14,986 nucleotides of DNA from CAZAFM01 sp964484395 (lineage in GTDB: Bacteria; Campylobacterota; Campylobacteria; Campylobacterales; CAZAFM01), in assembly GCA_964484395.1 (NCBI GenBank), contig CAZAFM010000065.1:1-14986 (forward strand), in the 5' to 3' direction. A program made the translations under genes and the position numbers. Positions within the stretch are counted from its first letter, which is position 1, and every line of letters starts with the position of its first letter. Below the pieces are notes generated by a model that saw only the letters and a list, made by a program, of their open reading frames with translations, searched no databases and was not told the DNA's origin. This document shows positions 7,879 through 14,206 of this stretch, piece by piece.

Positions 7879-8313
7879 AGATGTTTTATCGCAAGTGATC
7901 ATGCTGGATATGAGATGAAAGAGTTTGCAAGGGAGTTTTTAAAAAAACTAGATGTAGAGGTCACAGACTTAGGACCAACTAGTAAAGACAGAGTTGACTA
8001 CCCAGATTATGCACTAGCTCTATGTAGTGAGATAAATACACATCCTGGATATTTTGGCGTTCTAATATGTGGAACTGGTATAGGTATGAGTATGGCTGCA
8101 AACAAGTGTGATGGTATAAGAGCAGCACTTGCTACTGATGCATATACTGCAGCTATGGGAAGAGCTCATAATGATGCTAATGTACTGTGTTTTGGCGCAA
8201 GAGTAGTAGGTCTTGGTGTGGCTGAGAGCATCATGAGTGCATGGGTAGCTGCTAAGTTTGAGGGTGGAAGACACGCTCAGAGGGTTGAGAAGATAGATAA
8301 CATAAAGGAGTAG
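7876..8313 (+). CDS. rpiB: ribose-5-phosphate isomerase B
   Basis: RpiB interconverts ribose 5-phosphate and ribulose 5-phosphate in the non-oxidative pentose phosphate pathway. The 145-residue protein has the full RpiB/LacAB fold signature: ASDHAG (residues 6-11), DLGP, VDYPDYA, the active-site loop VLICGTGIGMSMAANK with Cys65, and RAHNDANVLCFGARVVG with His98 at the place of the family's ring-opening histidine. All key residues are present. Translation starts at TTG with a strong AAGGAG overlapping the stop of the upstream protease gene. The gene ends just before the next ATG, with AAAGGAG at the junction, so it is surely in the same transcript. RpiB rather than the unrelated RpiA is certain from the Cys loop. 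Confidence 0.95.
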   Translation: MRCFIASDHAGYEMKEFAREFLKKLDVEVTDLGPTSKDRVDYPDYALALCSEINTHPGYFGVLICGTGIGMSMAANKCDGIRAALATDAYTAAMGRAHNDANVLCFGARVVGLGVAESIMSAWVAAKFEGGRHAQRVEKIDNIKE

Positions 8314-8315
8314 CT

Positions 8316-8648
8316 ATGTTTGGAGAGTGGGCATTAATCACAATCATTGTAATTTTTCTTCTTTTTATGTTTGTTAGGATGTTTTATTACAAATCACTAG
8401 CTGGAAAAGAGGAAAAAAACAGTGCAATAATGCGAATAACTCTCCAAGAAGCAGAGATACTCATAAGAAAGTATCAACTCCAACTCCAAAGGGCGCTTGG
8501 AAACATCGACATCCTATCAGAAGAGCTAACAACCCTAAGAAATGAGATAAAAGCCATAAAGCAGAGAAACTCACAGTACCGCATAGAAAACGAAAAGGCA
8601 AAGGCTAGGATAAAAGACCTAGAACAGAAGATAGAGGCACTACTGTAA
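8316..8648 (+). CDS. small membrane-anchored coiled-coil protein, function unknown
   Basis: I do not recognise a named family. The 110-residue product has one N-terminal TM helix (about residues 5-25, WALITIIVIFLLFMFVRMF) and then a highly charged, nearly uninterrupted helix from about 40 to the end. Regularly spaced Leu and Ile (ILIRKYQLQLQRALGNI, ITLQEAEIL) suggest a parallel coiled coil. There is no signal-peptidase site, so it is probably anchored in the inner membrane with a cytoplasmic coil. AAAGGAG (8304-8310) lies five bases before the ATG, two bases after the rpiB stop, so it is the last gene of the folD unit. The architecture recalls FtsL/FtsB-like or scaffold proteins, but I cannot support either name. 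Confidence 0.8.
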   Translation: MFGEWALITIIVIFLLFMFVRMFYYKSLAGKEEKNSAIMRITLQEAEILIRKYQLQLQRALGNIDILSEELTTLRNEIKAIKQRNSQYRIENEKAKARIKDLEQKIEALL

Positions 8649-8655
8649 TTAAATA

Positions 8656-8664
8656 TGATATAAT
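8656..8664 (+). promoter_or_regulatory. extended -10 promoter of the antitoxin-like gene
   Basis: TGATATAAT is a perfect TATAAT (8659-8664) with a TG extension, lying just after the stop of the coiled-coil gene. Transcription would begin near 8671. That leaves only about 8 bases before the ATG at 8679 but a normal leader before the TTG at 8694. A private promoter here separates the locus from the folD unit. Confidence 0.55.
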
Positions 8665-8678
8665 CAACAAACGCCCAA

Positions 8679-8879
8679 ATGGAGGTTGTGAAATTGACAG
8701 GGTTACTAAAAAAAGCCATAGATGAGGTAGAGACACTATCAGAAAGTGAGCAAGATTCATTTGCACAACTGATACTTGAAGAGATACATTCTGAAAACAA
8801 ATGGGATGATTTATTTGAAAAGACAAGCACTAAGCTAGAAGAGTTTGCAAAAGATATAAGGATACAAGTATCTGTATAG
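8679..8879 (+). CDS. small antitoxin-like protein of a toxin-antitoxin pair
   Basis: The 66-residue product (LTGLLKKAIDEVETL, then SEQDSFAQLILEEI, then KWDDLFEKTSTKLEEFA) has the pattern of the small helical antitoxins that pair with RelE/ParE toxins: an N-terminal helix, a central QDxxAxxxLEE helix, and a W-x-x-x-F segment followed by Leu-rich residues. The usual basic or acidic tail after this region is short and atypical (KDIRIQVSV), so the C terminus may have been lost. The start is uncertain. ATG 8679 has no ribosome-binding sequence in front of it, whereas GGAGG (8681-8685) is ideally placed for TTG at 8694. Directly behind the stop, in the same frame, lies a toxin remnant. The identification is by pattern only and moderately sure. 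Confidence 0.6.
   Translation: MEVVKLTGLLKKAIDEVETLSESEQDSFAQLILEEIHSENKWDDLFEKTSTKLEEFAKDIRIQVSV
8681..8696 (+). promoter_or_regulatory. GGAGG favouring TTG start of the antitoxin-like gene
   Basis: GGAGG at 8681-8685 is eight bases before an in-frame TTG (8694-8696). The intervening GTG at 8688 is only two bases away and the ATG at 8679 overlaps the motif. The protein would then start at the LTGLLKKA helix and be five residues shorter. Confidence 0.45.
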
Positions 8880-9005
8880 GAGCAAACACACAAAAGCCAT
8901 ATAAAAATTGGGATAGGGAATTATAGACTTTTTTACATTATAGAAAATGAAAAAGTTCTAGTTATCATTACTGACTTTAGACACAGAGAAAAGTCATATA
9001 AATAA
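8880..9005 (+). pseudogene. RelE/ParE-type toxin remnant (C-terminal part only)
   Basis: Reading straight on past the antitoxin-like stop codon, in the same frame, gives 41 open codons ending at TAA 9003-9005. The last 30 or so residues, with IGNYRLFYIIENEKV followed by LVIITDFRHREKSYK, match the end of RelE/ParE-superfamily toxins: the G-[DN]-Y-R-[ILV]-x-Y strand, an acidic turn, a hydrophobic strand, and the HR-x-x-x-Y tail. A complete toxin has about 85-95 residues. Here the N-terminal helices are absent, and no start codon with a ribosome-binding site precedes the fragment. It is best read as a truncated toxin gene, probably from a deletion whose left end lies around 8860-8905. I am fairly confident of the toxin identity and of the missing N terminus. 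Confidence 0.6.
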
Positions 9006-9014
9006 CAAGCAAAC

Positions 9015-9821
9015 CTAAAAAAGAGCGTTTATCTGCTCTGTAAATTTCATTGGATTTACCTGCACCCCCCTAACCATTATCCCATAGTGTAGATGTGGAC
9101 CTGTTACTCTTCCACTCACTCCACTTTTGCCAATTACTTCACCCTTTTTTACTCTATCACCCCTCTTTTTATCCATAGCACTTAGATGATAGTACTGAGA
9201 GTAGATGCCTTCACCATGGTCTATGATGATACTTCCACCTGCATAGTATCGCTCACTTGCTAGAGCAACCACTCCATCATTTACCGCTCTAACTGGAGTG
9301 CCTATGGCTGCTCTAAAGTCTGTGCCTGAGTGATAGCTTTTTAGAGTATCATTAAACATCCGTGCATTTCCAAACTGGCTTGTGATAGTAGAGTCCATAG
9401 GAGTAGCAAAAGGCTCACTCCAAGCCCTAGGTGAGCTAAAGTCACCATATATCGCCATAGCCTCACTATACTCTTTGCTTATCCTATCCAAGACCTCTTT
9501 TGGAGGGCTGACCTTTTTGGGGTCTACACTTAGCTTCTCTTTTTTGTACTCACCATCTTCTATTTTGTACTCTAGCTCCTCTATGCCTTGAGGGGTTTTT
9601 TTGAGGATAGATAGGCTTGAGCTACTTGACTTGTAGTTTATGGGTATGAGGGCTATCTTTTTGTCCACATACACAGGGTGGGCTAGAAGCTCTATGGTTT
9701 TACCATCTTTGTAGCTAAGAGTGTCCTCTCTATCTACCTCAAGGAGTAGCGCTTCACCCTTTGTAACAGAGCTAGCATAAACAGAGCAAATGATAAAAAT
9801 AAAAAATATTACAAACCTCAT
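9015..9821 (-). CDS. secreted M23 (LytM-type) peptidoglycan endopeptidase
   Basis: A cleavable signal peptide (hydrophobic residues 3-15, YASS near 15-18) is followed by a mostly beta N-terminal domain of about 120 residues and a C-terminal LytM/M23 domain. The domain carries QFGNARMF, the zinc motif HSGTDF (His164, Asp168), YYHLS (His212) and GPHLHYG (His243, His245). All catalytic positions are present, so an active zinc endopeptidase that cuts peptide crosslinks in the periplasm is expected. At 268 residues it is smaller than the helical-shape Csd3 group. Other M23 enzymes of this phylum shape the cell, but I cannot tell whether this is a Csd1/Csd2-like one and give no symbol. AGAGGA lies 7 bases before the ATG. 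It sits opposite its neighbours, between the toxin remnant and apt, with its own divergent promoter. Confidence 0.93.
   Translation of the reverse strand: MRFVIFFIFIICSVYASSVTKGEALLLEVDREDTLSYKDGKTIELLAHPVYVDKKIALIPINYKSSSSSLSILKKTPQGIEELEYKIEDGEYKKEKLSVDPKKVSPPKEVLDRISKEYSEAMAIYGDFSSPRAWSEPFATPMDSTITSQFGNARMFNDTLKSYHSGTDFRAAIGTPVRAVNDGVVALASERYYAGGSIIIDHGEGIYSQYYHLSAMDKKRGDRVKKGEVIGKSGVSGRVTGPHLHYGIMVRGVQVNPMKFTEQINALF
9017..9039 (-). terminator. possible terminator inside the end of the M23 gene
   Basis: On the minus strand, AGAGC pairs with GCTCT across an 8-base loop and runs directly into a row of six T (9022-9017) just before the stop codon. The 5-bp stem is short, so efficiency is uncertain. 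It has a T-run only in the minus direction. Confidence 0.35.
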
Positions 9822-9846
9822 ATCAAATATCCTCTAAGCTCATTTT

Positions 9847-9855
9847 TGGAATAAT
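9847..9855 (+). promoter_or_regulatory. candidate extended -10 promoter of the apt unit
   Basis: TGGAATAAT has the TG extension and an AATAAT hexamer, about 31 bases before the apt ATG. The transcript would start near 9862, and AGGA (9877-9880) is five bases before the ATG. No -35 box is obvious. Confidence 0.4.
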
Positions 9856-9856
9856 A
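9851..9856 (-). promoter_or_regulatory. candidate -10 box of the M23 gene
   Basis: The minus strand reads TATTAT, 30 bases before the M23 start codon. It overlaps the candidate -10 of apt on the other strand, so the two promoters may compete for RNA polymerase. Confidence 0.35.
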
Positions 9857-9885
9857 CCATAAGAAAGAGCAAAGAGAGGATAAGC

Positions 9886-10434
9886 ATGAAAGAGCTAAAC
9901 CAAGAGCAAAAAAGTAGTATCTTAGCATCCATTAGAGATGTCAAAGACTTTCCAAAACCGGGCATTGTTTTTAAAGACATCACTACACTTCTAAATGACA
10001 AAGTAGCCTACAAGCTAACCATGGAGCATCTAAAGGCTAGATATGAGGATTTGGAGCTTGATTTTATAGCTGGAATTGAGAGTCGTGGGTTTATATTTGG
10101 AGCGACTTTAGCTCATATGTTAGATATTGGATTTGTTCCTATTAGAAAAAAGGGTAAACTTCCCTACACTACTATAGCTCAGAAGTACTCTTTAGAGTAT
10201 GGATTTGATGAAGTAGAGCTTCATATAGATGCTTTTGGACACAAAAAGGGAGCTAGGGTTCTACTCATAGATGACCTTATTGCCACTGGTGGAACAGCTG
10301 AGGCTGCAGTAAAGCTCATAGGAGAGGCAGAGGCAAAATGTGTTGAGGCGTGCTTTTTGCTACATCTTACATTTTTAGATGGTAAATCAAAGGTTGATAA
10401 CCTAACAAATGTATATACGGTGCTTGATATATGA
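9886..10434 (+). CDS. apt: adenine phosphoribosyltransferase
   Basis: Apt salvages adenine to AMP using PRPP, in the cytosol. The 182-residue protein has the type I PRTase fold. DFPKPGIVFKDITTLL (residues 21-36) is the Apt-specific N-terminal block, AGIESRGFIFG (62-72) follows, then RKKGKLPY at the flexible loop, and the PRPP motif VLLIDDLIATGGTA (125-138). All motif residues are in place. The ATG has a good AGGA at five bases. The stop TGA (10432-10434) overlaps the trpB start as ATGATG, so the two are coupled. The gene opens a plus-strand run of four. Confidence 0.97.
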   Translation: MKELNQEQKSSILASIRDVKDFPKPGIVFKDITTLLNDKVAYKLTMEHLKARYEDLELDFIAGIESRGFIFGATLAHMLDIGFVPIRKKGKLPYTTIAQKYSLEYGFDEVELHIDAFGHKKGARVLLIDDLIATGGTAEAAVKLIGEAEAKCVEACFLLHLTFLDGKSKVDNLTNVYTVLDI

Positions 10435-11636
10435 TGTTTATACCAAAAAAGAGCAGATTTGAGCCAGATATTAAAGGACACTTTGGCAAGTATGGCGGAA
10501 GATATGTCCCTGAAACACTTATGCCCATCCTCATAGAGCTTGATGAAGAGTATAGAAGACTTAGATTTGATGAGGAGTTTTGGAAAGAGGCAAACAGCTA
10601 CCTAAAAGAGTATGTAGGACGCCCTTCTAATCTCTACTATGCGCCAAATATCTCAAAAGAGCTAAACTCGACTATCTACCTAAAAAGAGAGGATCTAAAC
10701 CACACAGGCGCTCACAAGATAAACAACACAGTGATGCAAGCCTTGTTAGCTAAAAAGCTTGGCAAAAAAAAGATAATAGCCGAAACTGGAGCCGGACAGC
10801 ATGGAGTAGCTACTGCTACAGTTGCCGCACTTTTTAACCTAGAGTGTAGAATATTTATGGGTGAAAAGGATGTCAAGAGACAAGAGCTAAATGTCTTTAG
10901 GATGAAGCTTCTAGGCTCTGAGGTAGTGCCAGTTAAAAGTGGCTCTAGAACCCTGAAAGATGCTATGAATGAAGCCATAAGGTACTGGGTTACAAATGCT
11001 GAAGATACATTTTACTGCATAGGAACAGTAGCAGGTCCTCACCCCTACCCTCTTATGGTCAGAGACTTTCAGTCAGTCATAGGTCATGAGGCAAGAGAGC
11101 AGATAGTAGCAAAAGAAAAAAGACTTCCTGATAAAGTCATAGCTTGTATTGGTGGTGGAAGTAATGCTATAGGGATTTTTACAGCCTTTTTAGATGATGA
11201 AAGTGTAGAGTGTATCGGAGTAGAGGCTGGTGGACTAGGTATTGATAGTGGTAAACATGGAGCATCTCTAGCTAAAGGCTCTCCGGGGGTTCTTCATGGG
11301 CAGATGAGCTACCTGCTTCAAGATGAGGAGGGGCAGATAGAAGAAGCCCACTCTATTTCAGCTGGACTTGACTATCCAGGTATTGGTCCTGAGCATGCGT
11401 TTTTGAAAGATAGTGGAGCAGTTAGATATACACATATTACTGATGAAGAGGCGATGGAGGCTTTTGTATGGCTATCGCAATCTGAGGGTATCATACCTGC
11501 ATTTGAAAGCTCTCATGCAATTGCTACGCTAAAAAAGCTTACAAGCGAGATAGAGGGAAAAGTCGTCATAGTAAACCTCTCAGGTAGAGGTGATAAAGAT
11601 ATGGCACAAGCAAAAGAGATACTAAAATTTGACTAG
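10431..11636 (+). CDS. trpB: tryptophan synthase beta chain
   Basis: TrpB joins indole to serine with PLP to make tryptophan, normally in an alpha2-beta2 complex with TrpA. The 401-residue sequence is the classical TrpB1 type: GKYGGRYVPETL at the N terminus, GRPSNLYYA, EDLNHTGAHKINNT with PLP lysine Lys96, AETGAGQHGVATATVAALF with catalytic Glu118, the phosphate-binding GGGSNAIG (241-248) and LSGRGDKD with Ser384. It is intact. ATG 10431 overlaps the apt stop; ATG 10434 is an equally possible start two residue-lengths later in meaning only one codon shorter. I see no strong ribosome-binding site, so coupling to apt translation is likely. No trpA or other trp gene is in the window, so TrpA must be encoded elsewhere or the enzyme uses free indole. 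The first option is far more usual. Confidence 0.96.
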   Translation: MMFIPKKSRFEPDIKGHFGKYGGRYVPETLMPILIELDEEYRRLRFDEEFWKEANSYLKEYVGRPSNLYYAPNISKELNSTIYLKREDLNHTGAHKINNTVMQALLAKKLGKKKIIAETGAGQHGVATATVAALFNLECRIFMGEKDVKRQELNVFRMKLLGSEVVPVKSGSRTLKDAMNEAIRYWVTNAEDTFYCIGTVAGPHPYPLMVRDFQSVIGHEAREQIVAKEKRLPDKVIACIGGGSNAIGIFTAFLDDESVECIGVEAGGLGIDSGKHGASLAKGSPGVLHGQMSYLLQDEEGQIEEAHSISAGLDYPGIGPEHAFLKDSGAVRYTHITDEEAMEAFVWLSQSEGIIPAFESSHAIATLKKLTSEIEGKVVIVNLSGRGDKDMAQAKEILKFD

Positions 11637-11640
11637 GACT

Positions 11641-11654
11641 AAGGAGAGATTTTG
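11641..11654 (+). promoter_or_regulatory. RBS deciding a TTG start for pepA
   Basis: AAGGAG (11641-11646) is five bases before TTG (11652-11654), which begins the lysine- and beta-rich N-terminal strand KISFVDRK. No in-frame ATG is near. The string aaggagagattttga is the same as at the rpiB start. Confidence 0.65.
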
Positions 11655-13109
11655 AAGATAAGTTTTGTAGATAGAAAAATAGCATCCATAAAAGCAGATG
11701 CTGAGATAGTTTTTGTCGTTGGTGGCAACCTAACTCACAAGTGGATAAAAAAGAGTGAAGAGATTTTAAAAAGTTTGGATTTTAAATGTGAAGAAGATAG
11801 TAGGGTTTTTTTAAATGAGAGCAAAAAAGTAGTCGTAGCTATAGATTCAATAAACCCAGAATCCCTAAGATTAGCAACCTCAAATGCAATAAAGTCAATA
11901 AGTGGTAATCTAGAGAGTGCTAAAATAGCCTTGTATCTAGACAAAAACGACAAAGAGGGCTCAATAGAAGCAATATGTGAAGGACTACTTCTTGGGTCAT
12001 ACTGTTTTGAAACATACAAAACAAAAAAGAGAGAAAAAAAAATCAAAGAGGTCTTTATCTCCTCAAGTGAGTACGCAAATAGAAAAATAGACTCAAAACT
12101 TGCAGAAAAATCCATAGAAAGAGCAACCTCAACTACTGAAGCAATAAATATAGTTCGAGATATTATCAATACTCCTCCAGAAGATGCAACTCCAGAGATA
12201 CTAGCTGACCTAGCAAATGGGCTTGCTAAGACATACGGACTTGAGTGTGAGATAAAAGATGATACTTGGATAAAAGAGCAAGGAATGGGAGCATTTCATG
12301 CAGTTGGAAGAGCAAGTGTAAACAAACCTAGACTAATTCACCTAACATATAAGCCAAAAAACCCAAAAGCAAAAGTCACACTAGTAGGAAAGGGTCTTAC
12401 ATACGATAGTGGTGGACTAAGCCTGAAGCCTTCAAGCTTCATGACAACTATGAAAGCAGACAAAAGTGGTGGGATAACAGTCCTTGGAATCATACTAGCA
12501 GCTAGCAGACTAGAGCTTGATATAGAGATACATACCATTATAGGGGCTGCTGAAAACTCAGTAAGTGGTAATGCTTACAGACCTGATGATGTTTTGAAAG
12601 CCAAAAATGGAAAAACCATTGAGGTCAAAAACACAGATGCAGAAGGCAGACTAGTCTTAGCAGACTGCTTAGTGTATGCTCAAGAGCTAAAGCCAGATTT
12701 TATAGTAGATATGGCGACATTAACTGGGGCTTGCGTAGTTGCACTAGGTGAGCATACATTTGGAGTGATGGGACATAGTGATGAGCTAAAATACAAGATG
12801 ATAGAAGCCTCTAAAAAGTGCGGTGAGCTAAGTCATACACTACCTTTTAACAAGCATCTAAAAAAGCTTCTAAAAAGTGAAGTAGCAGATGTATCAAATG
12901 TATCTACTTCAAGATATGGCGGAGCGATGACTGCTGGACTTTTTCTAAGTGAGTTTATAGAAGAAGAGAACCGTGATAAGTGGCTCCATCTAGACATCGC
13001 AGGACCTGCATTTGTAGAAAAAGAGTGGGATTTTAACCCTTATGGCGCAAGTGGTGTGGGTGTAAGAAGTGTGCTTACTTGGCTAAAAAGTCTAAGTGAG
13101 GCAAAGTAA
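11652..13109 (+). CDS. pepA: leucyl aminopeptidase (M17 family)
   Basis: This cytosolic two-metal aminopeptidase releases N-terminal residues, especially leucine, from peptides. The 485-residue protein has the variable N-terminal domain (1 to about 165) and the conserved catalytic domain. The metal ligands Lys247 and Asp252 (VGKGLTYDSGG), Asp270 (MKADKSGG), and Asp329 and Glu331 (NTDAEGRL, 327-334) are all present, as are catalytic Lys259 (SLKP) and Arg333. Spacing between these residues equals that of E. coli PepA (constant offset of 23). Translation starts at TTG with AAGGAG. It follows trpB by 15 bases, and its stop TAA shares a base with the ychF ATG (TAATG), so both belong to the apt transcript. 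In E. coli PepA also binds DNA, but nothing here shows that. Confidence 0.96.
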   Translation: MKISFVDRKIASIKADAEIVFVVGGNLTHKWIKKSEEILKSLDFKCEEDSRVFLNESKKVVVAIDSINPESLRLATSNAIKSISGNLESAKIALYLDKNDKEGSIEAICEGLLLGSYCFETYKTKKREKKIKEVFISSSEYANRKIDSKLAEKSIERATSTTEAINIVRDIINTPPEDATPEILADLANGLAKTYGLECEIKDDTWIKEQGMGAFHAVGRASVNKPRLIHLTYKPKNPKAKVTLVGKGLTYDSGGLSLKPSSFMTTMKADKSGGITVLGIILAASRLELDIEIHTIIGAAENSVSGNAYRPDDVLKAKNGKTIEVKNTDAEGRLVLADCLVYAQELKPDFIVDMATLTGACVVALGEHTFGVMGHSDELKYKMIEASKKCGELSHTLPFNKHLKKLLKSEVADVSNVSTSRYGGAMTAGLFLSEFIEEENRDKWLHLDIAGPAFVEKEWDFNPYGASGVGVRSVLTWLKSLSEAK

Positions 13110-14206
13110 TGGGACTAAGTGTAGGACTAGTAGGACTTCCAAATGTAGGTAAATCAACAACCTTTAACGCTCTAACAAAAGCTCAAAACGCAGAGGCTGC
13201 AAACTATCCTTTTTGTACCATAGAGCCAAATAGAGCTATTGTTCCAGTTCCAGATTACAGACTTGAAGAGCTAAGTAAGATAGTAAGCCCTGAGCGAGTG
13301 ATGCATAGCACTATAGAGTTTATAGATATAGCTGGACTTGTAAAAGGAGCAAGTGCAGGTGAAGGGCTTGGAAATCAGTTTTTATCAAACATCAGAGAGT
13401 GTGAAGTGATACTCCATATAGTTAGATGCTTTGAGGATGAAAATGTTGTCCATGTAGATGGAAGTATCGACCCACTAAGAGATATAGAAGTCATAGAGAC
13501 AGAACTTATCCTAGCAGATATCCAGAGCCTAGAGAAGAGAAAAGAGAGACTAACAAAGCAGGCTAAAAATGACAAAAAAGCAAAAGCTATGCTTGAAGCA
13601 ACAGATGCTCTACTTGAACATCTAAATAGTGGCGGATATGTGAAAAACTATGAAGATGAGAGCGAGGGCTTAAAGGAGCTAAAAAAAGAGCTAAACTTCT
13701 TGAGTGCTAAAGAGATCATCTATGGAATGAATGTAGATGAAGATGCCCTGCAAGAGGACAATGAGTATGTGAAAAAAGTAGTAGCCCATGCAAAGGAGCA
13801 AGGCTCAGAGTCTATAAAACTATGTGCAAAGATAGAAGAGGAGATGGTGGTTTTAGATGAGGATGAGAAAGAGGAGATGCTTGAAAGTCTAGGTGTAGAA
13901 AAAAGTGGGCTAGATCAAATCATAAAAACCTGCTTTGATAAACTAGGTCTAATAAGCTACTTCACAGCAGGTGTCAAAGAGGTTCGAGCTTGGACTATCC
14001 ACAAAGGCGACACAGCTCCAAAAGCCGCAAGTGTAATACACAAAGACTTTGAAAAAGGCTTCATAAGAGCTGAAGTCATAAGCTATGATAAGTATGTAGC
14101 AAATGGTGGAGAGCAAAAAAGCAAAGAAGCAGGTGATATACGACTAGAGGGCAAAGAGTACATAGTACAAGATGGGGATGTTATGCACTTTAGGTTTAAT
14201 GTCTAG
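13109..14206 (+). CDS. ychF: Obg-like ribosome-associated ATPase
   Basis: YchF is a universally conserved P-loop NTPase of the Obg family that prefers ATP and associates with ribosomes. The 365-residue length is standard. The G1 loop is GLPNVGKST (9-17), followed by the YPFCTIEPN block (33-41), the G3 motif DIAG (73-76) within FIDIAGLVKGASAGEG, a central coiled coil (about 130-175), the altered G4 motif NVDE (208-211) that accounts for ATP preference in the family, and a C-terminal TGS domain (about 281-363, ending VQDGDVMHFRFNV). The ATG overlaps the pepA stop by one base, and GAGG lies seven bases upstream. Its end overlaps the convergent gene by 11 bases. Intact. Confidence 0.97.
   Translation: MGLSVGLVGLPNVGKSTTFNALTKAQNAEAANYPFCTIEPNRAIVPVPDYRLEELSKIVSPERVMHSTIEFIDIAGLVKGASAGEGLGNQFLSNIRECEVILHIVRCFEDENVVHVDGSIDPLRDIEVIETELILADIQSLEKRKERLTKQAKNDKKAKAMLEATDALLEHLNSGGYVKNYEDESEGLKELKKELNFLSAKEIIYGMNVDEDALQEDNEYVKKVVAHAKEQGSESIKLCAKIEEEMVVLDEDEKEEMLESLGVEKSGLDQIIKTCFDKLGLISYFTAGVKEVRAWTIHKGDTAPKAASVIHKDFEKGFIRAEVISYDKYVANGGEQKSKEAGDIRLEGKEYIVQDGDVMHFRFNV

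Noticed and set aside
8474..8893. Open frame of 139 codons on minus across the coiled-coil gene and the antitoxin-like gene
   Set aside because: Serine/cysteine-rich composition without domain motifs. It runs against two better-supported genes and across a plus-strand promoter.
11735..12169. Open frame of 144 codons on minus inside pepA
   Set aside because: Antisense shadow of the pepA N-terminal domain; no start signal and no recognisable motif.
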